Positions 22,170-33,941 of a DNA stretch of 64,000 nucleotides are shown in pieces. Numbering within the stretch: the first letter of the stretch is position 1; the number at the start of each line of letters is the position of its first letter. Under the pieces are notes generated by a model. That model did no database searches, was not told where the DNA came from, and saw only the letters and a program-made list of their open reading frames with translations. The stretch covers positions 68,154,822 through 68,218,821 of the forward strand of contig OY829329.1 in NCBI GenBank assembly GCA_963691655.1. Reading direction: 5' to 3'. The translations under genes were made by a program, and so were the position numbers. The stretch is from Toxonevra muliebris. Taxonomy: Eukaryota > Arthropoda > Insecta > Diptera > Pallopteridae.

Positions 22170-22995
22170 ATTTATAAATTTTTTGAATTTTCATTTTATT
22201 TCAATGCAGGAGGAGCAGCAGGAGCAACAACAGCAGTCGCAACATTTGCTGCTGCTGATTCGCATTCTTGGTGATTTCTTCGATTTTTCTATTTGTTGAT
22301 TTTTCTTTTTGCTATATTTATTTCGATTTATATAAAATATTTGGTGCATGTAACATTTTAAAATAATTTCAAATGTTTATATTTGATTTTTGCATTTCCT
22401 TGTATTTTTTTATTTTTGCACAAAATTTCAATTGTTGAAAAATATAAAAAAATCTGTTCATCGATTTTCTATAGAATTTATCTTTTTTTAACTTAAATTT
22501 TGTGTTATCTTATTTTCGTGAATTGAAATTTATTTAATGTGTCACAAATCGATGAGATTACAACATCGGATTGTATATTTAAATTTGTATTTTTGTAAAC
22601 CTTTTAGGGTTGCAGTGCGAGGGTCAAAGGGTGATGCACCATACACATTGACGACGGCAGCTACACGATTACATCGGTCAAATTATAAAAACAACATGTT
22701 CTTACGGAGACGATTATTTTGGCGACGACACGACCACATGACCACCGACCACATTTGTGGCTGTAGTCAATTTTAAATCGAATTCTAATTTTTCAAGCGA
22801 CAGAGAGAGAAGAGAGTTTGCTTTTGTTGTTTTGACTGTGTTTGGTGCAAGTGGTGCCGCTTCCATTGTGTTTAGTAGTTGACTACACGGCGACAGTTGT
22901 AGCCCACAGAATTTCGCAATCGTGTGTTCGTGTAGCTGCTGTCGTCAATGTGTATGGACCATGAGGTTAAAGTTGAAGTTATTATTTGAGACTGA
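22170..22995. other. Unassigned DNA with an inverted-repeat segment
   Basis: An AT-rich flank is followed by a GC-richer part (about 22600-22990) holding two 28-bp inverted arms at 22639-22666 and 22930-22957 that match at 27 of 28 positions. No coding region is recognised; the 79-codon frame at 22537-22776 crosses one arm and has no known domain. It may be a foldback or MITE-type element. Confidence 0.55.
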
Positions 22996-23547
22996 ATGGA
23001 ACTGTGGAACTGGCTGTCAGTTACTCAAGGGGACCAACATGTATTTCGATACGTGCCGTAATTTAGTGATCTGATGGAAGTGTGTGAAGGCCGGAAACAG
23101 TTGCATATCTGATTGCTGATATGTGACTGGCAAAGATAGTCCAGGCTGCTCCCTCCGCCCTCTTATACAAAGCCTTCTCTAATCCAAGGTGTTATGCGTC
23201 CTGTGCCTGTTGGATATTTTGGCAGCCAAGGGAGTAACCCTGGAAGGCCACCGGTAGCGGGTCAGCTATCTGGATGTATTAGATTTTAATTAATTTTATA
23301 CAGTAATTATGATGGATCCGCTATTGTTAGTTTTCCAGGGTTAAGAATTAGGCTGTTTTTCTACGGAGCATCTCTGATACTTGGCCTCATCAGAGAGTAA
23401 CGGTGGCCTTGCTGTGATATTGGGCGCTGCCACGGTTGACCTTCCCTTTCTCCTTTTCTTTATAGAGGTTGCCGTGTATTCTGATTCGTCGGGATACACA
23501 ACTTCGCCCTGGTTAAACAGGAGGAGCAGGCGACCGGACGAAACGGC

Positions 23548-23946
23548 ATGAATACAACCGAAGTCTCTGGAGTCTACGACAGAGAACGCATCCCGGGGGA
23601 GAGTGGGGTTGTAATCTTCACAACCAACTCTTCTTTGGTGTCAAGGGCTGTGAACCCTCCGGCTAAAGTAGGTATGTGTCTAGACGTCACAACTATGACT
23701 GACATACCTCCTACAGAAGTCGGCGTACTAGGGTTACAATCATCTCGTAGTATGAGATGCAAATGGAAGAAGATTAGGTCGATAAGCAGACGTAAGAAGG
23801 CCTCGGCCACTACTCTGGTTGAAGACCCAATTATGGCCAATGTTTCAAAGAGGCTACGCTGTGCTGAGGTTACAACAACCGATGTAGAGGTTCATCAGAG
23901 AAACCAAGCCGCTTCTTTCAGGTGCGCTCAGGTAAAGAGGACATAA
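23548..23946 (+). pseudogene. LOA-like ORF1 remnant
   Basis: A 132-codon frame immediately 5' of the endonuclease frame. It is rich in basic and hydrophilic residues (RSMRCKWKKIRSISRRKKAS) but lacks the CCHC knuckles expected of a complete ORF1, so it is truncated or too diverged. The identity rests on its position only. Confidence 0.4.
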
Positions 23947-23979
23947 ACCGATACTGCCAGCGCTGCCATCTCTTGCATT

Positions 23980-24633
23980 GTGGGCGCGCAGATGGGAGGC
24001 TTTAATACTTTCCAAAGTATTAACGCTACCTCTGTGATGCCTACCGCTGCCGGAAATGATAACGAGAGGTTACCCCGGTCTTCTAACTCTGCAAATATTG
24101 CGGAACCTATGTGTGGACTTACAGTAACCCAGATAAATTTGCAACATTCCAAAGCTGCTACTGCACTCCGATGTAAGCGCCTATCCATGTTGCATACATT
24201 CCCTCACATAACAGCAACCCAAGAACCTTGGGTCCATAAAGGACGCATCTGTGGACTTGGTGAATTAAGGGGGCGCACGATTCTATATGATGAAAGTTCT
24301 AATAGACCTAGAACCTGTCTTATAGCATCTCCTCATTTTACCAAACTTGGTCAGTTTTGTGGCCAAGATATGGTGGCTGCTAAGGTGAGTTTTCAGGACA
24401 ATCGAGAAAGGAAACATTTTGCGATTGCTTCTGCCTACATTCCATACGATGCAATTTTACCACCACCCATAGCGAAGGTTGTTGAATTTGTGGAGTATTG
24501 CGAAAGGATGAATTTGGGGCTCATATTATGTTGTGACGCTAATGCACAGAATGTTATTTGGGGCAGCAGCAAGTGTAACGTAAGAGGGAGTCATCTTCTT
24601 AACTACATCCTGTCTTCTGGGTTGAACTTATAA
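23980..24633 (+). pseudogene. Non-LTR apurinic-like endonuclease domain
   Basis: A 217-codon frame. It contains VTQINLQHSKAATALRCKRL at the start of the domain, ATQEPWVHKGRI (catalytic E in QEPW) and LILCCDANAQNVIWGSSKCN (catalytic D and N), followed by a conserved GSHLLNYILSSGL. It ends at a stop just after this, which is where a frameshift must be passed to reach the downstream linker. In life this domain nicks target DNA to prime reverse transcription. Confidence 0.8.
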
Positions 24634-24700
24634 AACGTGGGGAACTAACCCACCTACTAGACAGGAGGTTATTGACCTAACTTTTTCGAAGGAAAGGTTA

Positions 24701-25276
24701 GTGCAGTCAATTACAAACTGGAACGCCCTTATAGATGATTCTCTATTAGACCACAGATATATCGAATTTCAGTATGGCATTGAGGTTAATCCTTTACCGT
24801 TCATAAGAAACCCGAAAAAGGCGGATTGGGAAAAGTTTAGGGAACAACTAGCTTCATTAAGCTGTGCTCTACCCCCTAAACTAAGCAGCAGGCGAGGTTT
24901 GGAAGCAGGGGTCGAAAATCTCACCTCTGCTCTTCAGACTAGTTTTGAGCGTGCTTATTCCCTTCGCCAGCCTCTTGGTAAGATTCCAGTTCCGTGGTGG
25001 AGCAAGAAGTTGCAAGCCCTGCTGGTTGGGTCGAGAAAACTTATCAGCAGGGCTCTCAAGACTAATCTTGAGGAGCACTGGGCTCTATATCGCCAAAAGC
25101 AGAAGGAGTATAAAAAGCTAATTCGAGGTTCGAAAAGGGCTACCTTTAGAAATTTCTGCAGCGGTATTGAAACTATGTCTGAAACAGCTAGGTTGGCGAA
25201 AATCCTCAAAGGCTGTGCGCACTCAAAAAATCTGATGACACTTACACGGAATCAAAGAGTGAGATTTTCAGCTTAA
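24701..25276 (+). pseudogene. Linker between endonuclease and reverse transcriptase
   Basis: A 191-codon frame carrying the usual connecting region of this class: PWWSKKLQALLVGSRKLI, WALYRQKQKEYKKLIRGSKR and an ETARLAKIL motif. The same ARL-type motif appears in the fragment at 58500-59835 (EAARLQTLLAKD). It has no catalytic residues of its own. Confidence 0.75.
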
Positions 25277-25375
25277 TGCTGGAATCTCACTTTCCGGGCA
25301 ATCAAGTCTCTTTTGTTTAACATCCCACTTTTCCGGAAGCGGGAGGGTTAGTTCGACAGTTTCGCAGCGTAACTT

Positions 25376-25798
25376 GTGGGTTGCCTGGACAGTGATGCGA
25401 TTAGGTTAGCTATTGCTTCTTTTGCAAGCTTCAAATCGCCGAGTTCGGATGATATACTACCACTTGCTCCGAAAGACGGTATGGTGCAATTGCTACCGGT
25501 TTTGAAGAAGATCTTCATCTCCAGTTTGGCTCTCGCTCACATACCTCAACAATGGAGGTTGGTAAAAGTTGTTTTCATTCCAACAATTCGAAAGGACAAC
25601 TATACCAATTCCCAAAGCTTTAGACCAATCAGTATGATGTCTTTTTTACTAAAATGTCTCACCGCATCCGTAGTGAGTCGTTATTTTTACATCCTCTCTC
25701 TTCATTTCAGCATGCTTGCCAATGTGGCTCTGCAAAATCTTGCTCATAAATGTAGAATTGAACTGGAGCTGATCTCTATTCCGAAGACCTGCAGCTAA
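25376..25798 (+). pseudogene. Reverse transcriptase, finger subdomain only
   Basis: The frame begins after a frameshift with FKSPSSDDILPLAPKDG, then IPQQWRLVKVVFIP and SFRPISMMSFLLKCL, which are reverse transcriptase motifs 0 to 2. After about 25690 the similarity stops and the catalytic palm is absent, so the enzyme cannot function. Confidence 0.75.
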
Positions 25799-25799
25799 G

Positions 25800-26124
25800 G
25801 CGGTCGTATCGTCTTTCTGACAGCTGCGATTCGGACTTCGAATATCAATATCTTTACTGACAGTCAGGCTGCAATAAAGGCAATAGATCAGTTAAATCAG
25901 AGATTGTAAAGAAATATCGTTCTTCACTAATGGCCATTAAGCACCACAAGGTCACTCTCTGCTGGGTTCCTGGACATAGCTATATTGAAGGGAACGAAAT
26001 AACAGATTACATGGCCAGAAAGTGCTCTGATATCGACATAAACGAGGCGATGAGAATACCTCTATGCAATCTCCTATGTGTGAGAATAGACAAATACACC
26101 ATCCCGGTGTCAAATGACGCTTGA
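25800..26124 (+). pseudogene. RNase H C-terminal part of the LOA-like element
   Basis: About 25848-25890 reads IFTDSQAAIKAI with the catalytic D, and after a frame change 25930-26124 reads VTLCWVPGHSYIEGNEITDY with the final catalytic D. The frame stops at 26124. Confidence 0.8.
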
Positions 26125-26189
26125 ACTAACCTAGATGACTATGAAGTTTCACGGGCCCTATGGTCCTAAGGTTAGATAGGAAGATTCTT

Positions 26190-26500
26190 CACTTTCTATC
26201 TCAATTTCGTTTAATCAAGAATCCTGATTAATCAAATTGTTTGAGATTTTGATTAGTCAAACAGTAAGTTATGCGATTAATCTTGATTTTGATTAATTAA
26301 AAATTCAAATTATTCGATTAACTAAGATTTTGATTAATCAGAACTTTAATTAACTAAAATTGAAATAAGTCATTAATTAATCAAATAAGTTGCATTTTGA
26401 TTAATCATAATTTTGATTAATCGAATAATTCTTATTATTATAAATTAATCAGAATTAAATTAATTAAAATTCTTGACTAAACTATTAATCGAAAATTGGA
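26190..26500. repeat. AT-rich cluster of TGATTAATCA-like palindromes
   Basis: About 300 bp with a dozen imperfect copies of TTTTGATTAATCA in both orientations. No regular period is visible. It directly follows the LOA-like element's 3' end. Confidence 0.7.
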
Positions 26501-26509
26501 TTGGAACAT

Positions 26510-29405
26510 TGTAGAAGCGTCGCCTATATAACTTTATTCTACTGCTATTTCCATAGCAGATGTTCTACGGAGATGCGAATTTTGATGCCTTCAGTTCGTG
26601 TGTTCCCCAAAACTATACGAACTGCATCCGAAACTCACGAATTCATCGCCTAGATAGTTGGTTTTTTTCTGTCGTTTATGGAACAAGATTTTTCCAAATA
26701 TTTTTTTCTTCTTTTTTTTGACATTTATGACCTTACCAAATTCAAAGTAAACGTCAACCGATACTTATCTTATTTCCTTCTTTTTCATACCTATATTTAT
26801 CTTCCCACTGCTCCAGATAAGATATTCTTCGACAACTGAAACGGTTTCAGAAAACTGTAAATAAGAAGACGCAACCAGAAGGGACAACTTTAAGGTAAAC
26901 TCAAGAATATATTTGGTAATAGTGGGAAAATTAATATATGTTTGTAGCTTATTTGAAACCCAGGCCGGTTGTAATATTCTGGCACAAATCATTCGTAATC
27001 TGCAGAACAAGTTGCTGATCCCTATCACAACTTTTTAAAAGAGAACTTAGCAGAACTTAACAGAAATTGAATCAAAAAATTACTTGATGATTAAAAGTCA
27101 ACTTTTGACTATGGGTGTAATCTGAAAAACTGCAGCAAATGATTTGAGTGAGAGAAAATAAGAAGGTTAGGAAATAGAAAATTAAATCCATAAGAATAGT
27201 TGACAGAATTTTATGCCAAGAGGAAAAGCGGTCTAAAATTTATATAAGGTTCAAGAAATACGGTTTAGAAACGACTTAAAAGTAAGCGCAAAAATGGCAT
27301 AGCAATTCTTTCAGAGCAAAAGCAGTATAGTGGTTTATTCCGTTTTTGCTCTGAACATATTTCGATTCACTTTTGCTCCGAACATATTTTGTTTCAGTTT
27401 TGGTCTGACAATATTCGTGTCGCTTTAGCTCTTAAGAAAAAAATATTACTTTTTCTGAACTTAGAAGTACTACCACTTTTCCTTCCTCTTATCCTCTTGT
27501 AAAGAGGTCCCAATTTGCTGTTTGGAATTTTGAAACACAAAAACGTAGAAACCATCAGTGAGATGCAATACCGATCGACTGCTGGAAACGACTTAAAAGT
27601 AAGAGTAAAAATGGTATAGCAATTTTTCACAGCAAAAACAGCATAGTGATTTATTCCGTTTTTGCTCTGAACATATTTCGTTTCACTTTTGCTCTGAACA
27701 TTTTTCGTTTCGCTTTTACAATTAAGTAAAATTATTCCAATTTTTTCTGAACGTAAAAGTTATGCCACTTTTCCTCTCAGAGTCTCAGTTAATAAATAAA
27801 AAAAACTCCAGAATTTAAATTCATTTAATTTATGCATCTAATAATAATAATAGTAATAAGGTTGTAAAAGTTTTTCTAGGTCTCAGTGTCTCACTTTTGG
27901 GTCGCACCATTTTCCCATTTCAATTCCAATGCACCTGATTTCTGTATAAATTTTTAAAGAATTTTATACAAATCATAAGCTTTTGTTTATTTTCTTGCTG
28001 ATCTCAATATTCTCAATAAAATTGTAATGTTTTCAAAATATCCTTAAGCTACGATTTTCTTTTTCAAGTTTCTTTCATTGCTGTTGATTCTTCATGATCC
28101 ATGAAACTTTGAGTATGATGCCAAAAAAGAAAGTAAAATGCCAATAAAAAATATATACATACATAAAACAAAATAAGAAATACTCGTATATAAAACTGAC
28201 ATGCCAAAACATTGATACATGTAAATATGCAAATGCCCAGCGGGAGAAAATTCATACGATTCCATTTTATTAAGCACTTTGGAAGGGAATTATTCAGAAG
28301 CATTTTGGAAGCACTTTGAAATTGGCTTATACAAAAAACCAAACTAGAATTAATGCTCGTGAAAAAAAAGGTTTTTTTTTTTTTGTAAAATTCATATAAA
28401 AAATAAATGATGCGCTTCAGTGTATAAAAACTTGAGCATCCATGCAACCAGGAAAGTGCTTTAGAAGCAACTGACTCAACCGCTGGTTGTGCACAAACAC
28501 ACATATTTACACAAACATAACACAAAGACTATAAAAAGCAATAAATATCCTTTTTCGCGCAGATGACTTCATAAAATTGCAACAAAAACAAAAAAAAAAA
28601 AACAACAACAAATATATAGAGAAAAACAGTATAAGAAAAAGAGAGAGAGAGAAAGAAAAAAGGAATTTTGTTTTGCCAGCAGAATCATTCCTTCGCTGAT
28701 TTATGCATAAACGATAAAATGCAAAGAAACAAAACTGACAAAAAAAAAAAAAAGCTATAAACAAAAAAAAAAAAAAACACGAGCATATACAAGAAACGCA
28801 ATTGCGAATCCTTTTTGCATCCTTTGAAACTTTGTATTTCTATATGTTTGTATGCGGATGTGTGTATGTGAGTGTGCAGCAAATGCAACGCGCGCCAAAA
28901 CAAGCGCAAGAAAAAAAAACATGAAAAAAATCAAAAAACAAAAAACTTAACCACAAAAAAAAAAAAAAGAAAAAAACACAAGAAACAAGAAAAAAATAAA
29001 AATGAATATTGCAATTGCAAAGTAAATTTGTGTTTGTGTGTGTGTGTATTTGTATATACATATATGTATATGTGTACTCTGTATATTGTAAGCAAATATT
29101 GAATATTGAGTTTACATATTTTGATGGTTTTCCAAAAAATTAAAGATACAAAAAAAAAAAAAAATTGCTGAAAGTCATTTTCATATTTTCTTTACTTGAT
29201 GGGAGTAAATGAGAAATCGATGTGTGCATGTATGTACAACAACTGGTGTTGGTTGGGAAAAACGCGAAGTAGGGGAAAGGGTTAGGAAGTAATGGCAGCT
29301 TATGCTGTATATGTAGCCCCATGCACATTCAGCATAACTTCAAAGTATAAATAATATTCACACGCACAATCGTGTATGCATTTCATTTTTCTCTCTCATC
29401 GTATG
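26510..29405. other. No gene seen; AT-rich DNA with one tandem duplication
   Basis: Apart from the 317-bp offset duplication listed separately, it holds A-rich runs and GAGA stretches (about 28640-28655). The open frames at 28064-29061 on - are poly-Phe and low complexity and have no domain. Confidence 0.6.
27268..27780. repeat. Imperfect tandem duplication, 317-bp period
   Basis: The block starting GAAACGACTTAAAAGTAAG at 27268 recurs at 27585 and stays similar for about 190 bp. Each copy contains internal repeats of TTTTGCTCTGAACATATTTCG. No coding function is apparent. Confidence 0.8.
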
Positions 29406-29839
29406 TATGTACATACCAGGGATGCCAACTCAGTTTTTCTCTGTTCCCGATAACCCTCGAGAAATTCCCCGATTTTCGATCGAATTCCCCGCATTGGTAT
29501 AATTTCTTATTATAACAGAGCTACACGCACTTTCCATATTCAAAAACGAAAATGACCTTGAGTGAGTGTTATTTTAAGGCGACCCTGAACTTTCTCGGTC
29601 CAAAATTTAACAAATTTTTATGGAATTGGTAGACTAATTGAAACGTACTATCTGACTCCGGAATTCTTAACATATAAGCTTTAGTCCACTTTTTGACATC
29701 AAAGTTCCCAAAAGAGAAGACATGACATTTTTTTTTGACTCAAATAAAATATGGCAAAAACTTTATTTTGAGAAAAACGGGTTCAAAGTTTTGACTATCG
29801 ATTTTTAACATATAAAATATACTTCATCTTCTTTATTTA

Positions 29840-31136
29840 CAGGGTGACAATCGTAAAGTGACGCACACATTTCAGCAGTTATTTTCAAAAGGACGTACTT
29901 CCATTAAGTAAAATTAAGTGTTAACATTGCTGAATATATAAGCATTCATTTGAACCCCACCTCATTCAATATAACCTCCTTTAGCCTGCACACATGCCTT
30001 CAATCGATCCGGAAATCGTAGGACTGTTCGCCGCAGTCCAGTCCAGTTCCTGATCAATTTCAGTCCAGGCTTTCTCTAATGAATTTGTCAGCGACTCCAG
30101 GCTGTGGTGTGGAGATGCACAAGCCTAACTCTCTAAAATACTCCAAATAGAGTAGTCCATTGGATTCAAGTCTGGGGAGTATGGTGGCCATTCTTGAGAT
30201 GTTATGAATCCAGAAAAATTGTCTTTTATCCATGTTTGCGTTAATTTTGCCATGTAGGAAGGTGCAGAATCTTGCTGGAAAGTCCAGTTTTCATTTCCAA
30301 ATGTATCTTGGGCCCAGGGAAGAACATGTTCATTTAAAATGCTCCGATAAACAACCTGGTCAATTTTGACATCCTCTTCAACGAATATTAGAGGGGTTCT
30401 GGCATTAGCGGAAACTCCAGCCCATACCATAACGGAAGCTGGCTTTTGAACTCGGCCAACAGTCCAATTTTGTTGCGATGATGATGTTAGCCACATTCGG
30501 TCATTTTGCGCATTGAAATGTTGTTCAACCGTGAAAATTTTTTCATCTGTAAACAAGATATTTTCAACATTTTTTAACACGGAGGAGCGTAGCAACGCCT
30601 TGCATCTTTGCAGTTTGCAAATCTTTCTTTTTTTTGTGTCAGATCTTGAGATTTTCGGAGCTTGTACGGCTTAAGATTAAGCTTTGATTTTGCAATGATT
30701 CGCACTGTTTCACGGTTTACTCCCACTTCCTTAGCGATTTTTCTCATTGAGCGCCTTGGATTTCGCTTGATTCGTTTACGAATTTTTTCTGTTAAACCAG
30801 TAGTGGCAACTGTTGAAAATTTTCCCCGGTCTCTATCTCCAAAACCCCCAGTTTCATTATATCGAATAATAGCTCGGTCTACCGTACGACTTGACAAATT
30901 TCAAGCCTTTGCTATTTGACGGCAACTATAATTTGCCAAATGATATTTCATAATTTCACGACGAATATTTTCCTTGTCCATTTTTATGGAAATTTCAAAA
31001 TGTAATAACAAAAATTCAAATGAAATTAAAAGCAAAGCCAATGATGAATGAATTTGCTTTTTAAATTAAAGTAACGGTAAATGGCAAAGCTTGCTGCAGA
31101 GTATTAAACTTGCGTCATTTTACAATTGTCACCCTG
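29840..31136 (-). mobile_element. maT-type (DD37D) mariner element, copy 2
   Basis: It has the same terminal repeats as copy 1 (CAGGGTGACAATCGTAAAGT on the left), flanked by TA (29838-29839 and 31137-31138). At 1297 bp it retains the helix-turn-helix segment that copy 1 lost. It is inserted in the hAT-like element, so it arrived later. Confidence 0.93.
30125..30981 (-). pseudogene. DD37D (maT-like) transposase, copy 2
   Basis: It begins MDKENIRREIM at 30981. One TGA stop interrupts the first helix-turn-helix (after RQIAKA). The second DNA-binding part is intact (RRSMRKIAKEVGVNRETVRI). A frameshift near 30580-30600 separates it from the catalytic half, which has FTDEKIFTV, FQQDSAPSYMAKL and YSPDLNPMDYSIW with 37 residues between the last two Ds. 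One stop and one frameshift appear to be its only large lesions. Confidence 0.85.
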
Positions 31137-31626
31137 TAATTGTAAGTTTACAGATTAGTCAGCAATGATTATTGATGAGTTATTCAAGAGGTGCTGGACG
31201 AAGGCATAGCTAAGCCTTTCCGAACGACCGAAAGGGAAGTCTAAGAGCCGCGCGATTGTTTTGGCCTGACTGACACTCGCCGCTATAATCGTCTATATTT
31301 ACAAAAGCACTCTCCGTTCTCTGAAATTTTTACAAAATACTTTCGAAATAAAATACTTTCAAATAGCGCACTTTCTTAAAAATTGATTTCTCCAATCCAA
31401 TAAACTGCAAGGCCTGCTTAAGAAAAGATGAAGATTTTAAGACTCAAAATATGAAATATTTCATACGTTTACATTGCATAAAATTTGACAAAAATATTCT
31501 ACAGACTTTAATTACTAAAAGCTGAACGACTTCAAATTCCCCGCAAAAAACAGCTCATTCCCCGCACTAAGTAAAATTCCCCACAAATCGAGGAATTCCC
31601 CGGAAGTTGGCATCGCTGGCACATAC

Positions 31627-33409
31627 CATAATTGTTTTTGTTTATCGTTTATTTGTTTTTGTTCTGAACAGTTTCATTGATGTAATCATAACTTTTCATT
31701 TACAAAAGTAAACGGCGTGCAAAGTAAATGTTTTTACTTCTTTTGTGTTGCTTTGGTGTTCTGCGATTTTACAGCTCAAGTTATGAATATTTTTTTTATT
31801 TTTTTTTTTTGTGTATTTTTTCTCGCTTTCTTTTTACCTGATCCCATTTGATTTCGAGATTACCGTTTACTTTTGATATCGTTTGGTTTTTTTTTTATTA
31901 TTTACAAAAATTCATGTGAAAAACTGAGAAAAATCTTATACTTTTTCATTAATATTTACAAACGACATGATCTTCTTTTATTGGCAGCATGTATAATTAA
32001 TTACTTTGGGCTCTTTTACTGTCGTTGTTGGTGTTGTTATTGTTGTATTTGTTGCGATTGTAAAATTTATGATAAAAATAACACAGTACTGACAATTTAA
32101 TTGTATGAATTGTTTACCAGAAAATATTCATCAGTATTTTTCGGTATGTTTGTGTGTGCAACTGTGCTGACGCCTTTAGGATACACAATTTTACGGTAAT
32201 TTTAAAGATAAATATTTTGTCTTTTCCTTCATGTCATTTACTTCAGAGCCCTTAATTTTAATTTGTAAAATCACATCATGAAAAAACTGAGTAATTTAAT
32301 AACTCATGCCCGAGGATAGGGGAGTGCCATTATGTTCGGGGTGCTGTCAGGATCGGGATAGTGTCGTTTTCACCGTTATTCCTTTAAGTTAATATACAGT
32401 ATTGTTTGTTATAACGAAAGCAAACTTTTCATGTCAGTTTGAGTTGCCAGTCTATTTTTCCCGGTTTTTAAGTGTGATTTTACCTTTTTCTTCATTTTCA
32501 TATTATTTTCAATCAAATTCCTCTAATTCAACAGCTCATAATATCCCACCAAATACACAGCAGAGCCATTTACTGTTATTGTTAGTAGTGTTGTTTTTGC
32601 AAGAAATTCTTGTAGTGCAAATACATACATAAAAATGAGAGAGAGAGAGAGAGAGAGTGGTGCTTTTGTTGTTTTTGTGTGTTTACTCGACCTTTTGTTT
32701 ATTGCATATACATATATACTCGTAGCACATCCAAAAATAAAATTCGGCTATTTCCATCGCTATCGCTTCACTCCCCACCAACTTTACATCTGTGTTTTTA
32801 CACATGCCTAACGCGCCTATCTCATTTGCACAAATAGTGAGTACTCCTCAAAGGAGCAATGTTTCCAATACTCCAAAAAGAGTATTAAAAGAGACTTCGA
32901 TAAATTCGTTCTCTTTTCGAACTTTGAAAAACAACAATAACAAATATAATCGTCTAACGAATAATGACAAAACAGAAACTGTTGACTTTTACAAAAACAA
33001 CGCAATTAGTAATAACAGTAAATTTCTCTTGATAACGCGCAATTCGGTAAGTTGAGATTTTTTTCCAATTTGTTTAGTTTTTGATTTTGCGTATCGACAT
33101 GTGTACAAAACAAAACAAAAAAAAAATTAGCATCACAATGTTTATAAACTAAAAAAATAATAAATTTCATTAAATTAAAAAATTGTGAATCCAAAAATAT
33201 TTAAAAAAACTAATAAAAAATATTTATTCAAAACGTGACAATGTTGAAGGAAATACTGAAAATAAATATAGTGAAAGTTCAAACAAAAATATGCTCGAAG
33301 AAAAAATTCACCATCACCAAAACAAATATGTACATTTTAAATATTTTTATATTTATATTTAATTATATTTTTGTTTAAAAAAAAAATGAATATTTCAAAA
33401 CTTATATAA
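31627..33409. other. No gene seen
   Basis: AT-rich DNA with T-rich runs (about 31789-31811) and an AG run at 32636-32657. The short frames at 31873-32100 and 32792-33055 have no recognisable domain. Confidence 0.6.
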
Positions 33410-33941
33410 CACTGTGCAACACATTTTTCTAACGGAGAATCGGCCAACACAGGTCGATAGTATTGGTGTAGAGTAACAAAACCCTAAAAGAGTTTTGCAA
33501 AATTAGCTCGCTTTTAAAAGTTATAGCCATTCATAGTTTGCCTCTAGCAGCTTATTTTTTAAAAATTAAGTGCTAATTTTTTACTACTTTCTTCAGCGAA
33601 ATAAGAACAAAACCGATTTTAACAATATGGAGTTTCCCATATTAGGAAGCTTAAACTATCCATTGCATGACTTTTGCAAAAAATTAGCAGTAAAACTAGT
33701 AACAAAAATGTAGAGAATTTAATAATTTTTGGATTTTAAAATTGTTGTTCTTATTCTAAATAAAAAATAGAACTGCAAAATACACTAAAACAGCTCAACT
33801 TTGAAAGGATATAACATTTGAAGGCGAGCTAACTTTTTAAAACCCTCTTAGGGTTTTGTTACCTTGGACCAGTACTACCGATCTGTGTTGCAGAGGAACG
33901 ACCAACATTAGATTCCATGACCCTAAAATTGTTGCACAGTG
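33410..33941. mobile_element. MITE with long inverted ends, TIR CACTGTGCAACA
   Basis: The left end CACTGTGCAACA pairs with TGTTGCACAGTG on the right. Inside, further inverted similarity extends about 100 bp, including GTAACAAAACCCTAA near 33472 and its complement near 33848-33862. TAA flanks both ends, which would fit a PIF/Harbinger 3-bp target duplication. No coding region is present. Confidence 0.7.

Larger units (their letters stand above)
23000..26180 (+). mobile_element. LOA-like non-LTR retrotransposon, internally deleted
   Basis: A degraded element in the order 5' UTR-like GC-rich DNA (about 23090-23540), ORF1 remnant, apurinic endonuclease, linker, reverse transcriptase fingers, then directly the end of RNase H. 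The palm with the YxDD motif and the thumb are missing, removed between about 25690 and 25800. The endonuclease motifs INLQHSKAA and QEPWV and the presence of RNase H point to the LOA/Bilbo group. No poly-A tail is obvious; similarity ends near 26125-26180. Confidence 0.82.
29417..31618. mobile_element. hAT-like element, TIR CAGGGATGCCAACT, hosting a maT copy
   Basis: The termini are CAGGGATGCCAACT on the left and the complement of CAGCGATGCCAACT on the right. Flanks GTACATAC (29409-29416) and GCACATAC (31619-31626) form an 8-bp target duplication with one mismatch. Subterminal ATTCCCCG repeats occur near both ends in opposite orientation. Without the nested maT element it is about 0.9 kb, with no transposase left. 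It shares an internal segment with the element at 10660-11380. Confidence 0.87.

Noticed and set aside
28064..29061. Several poly-Phe and poly-Lys frames as small membrane proteins
   Set aside because: They overlap each other on both strands across A/T homopolymers; typical of chance ORFs in AT-rich DNA.
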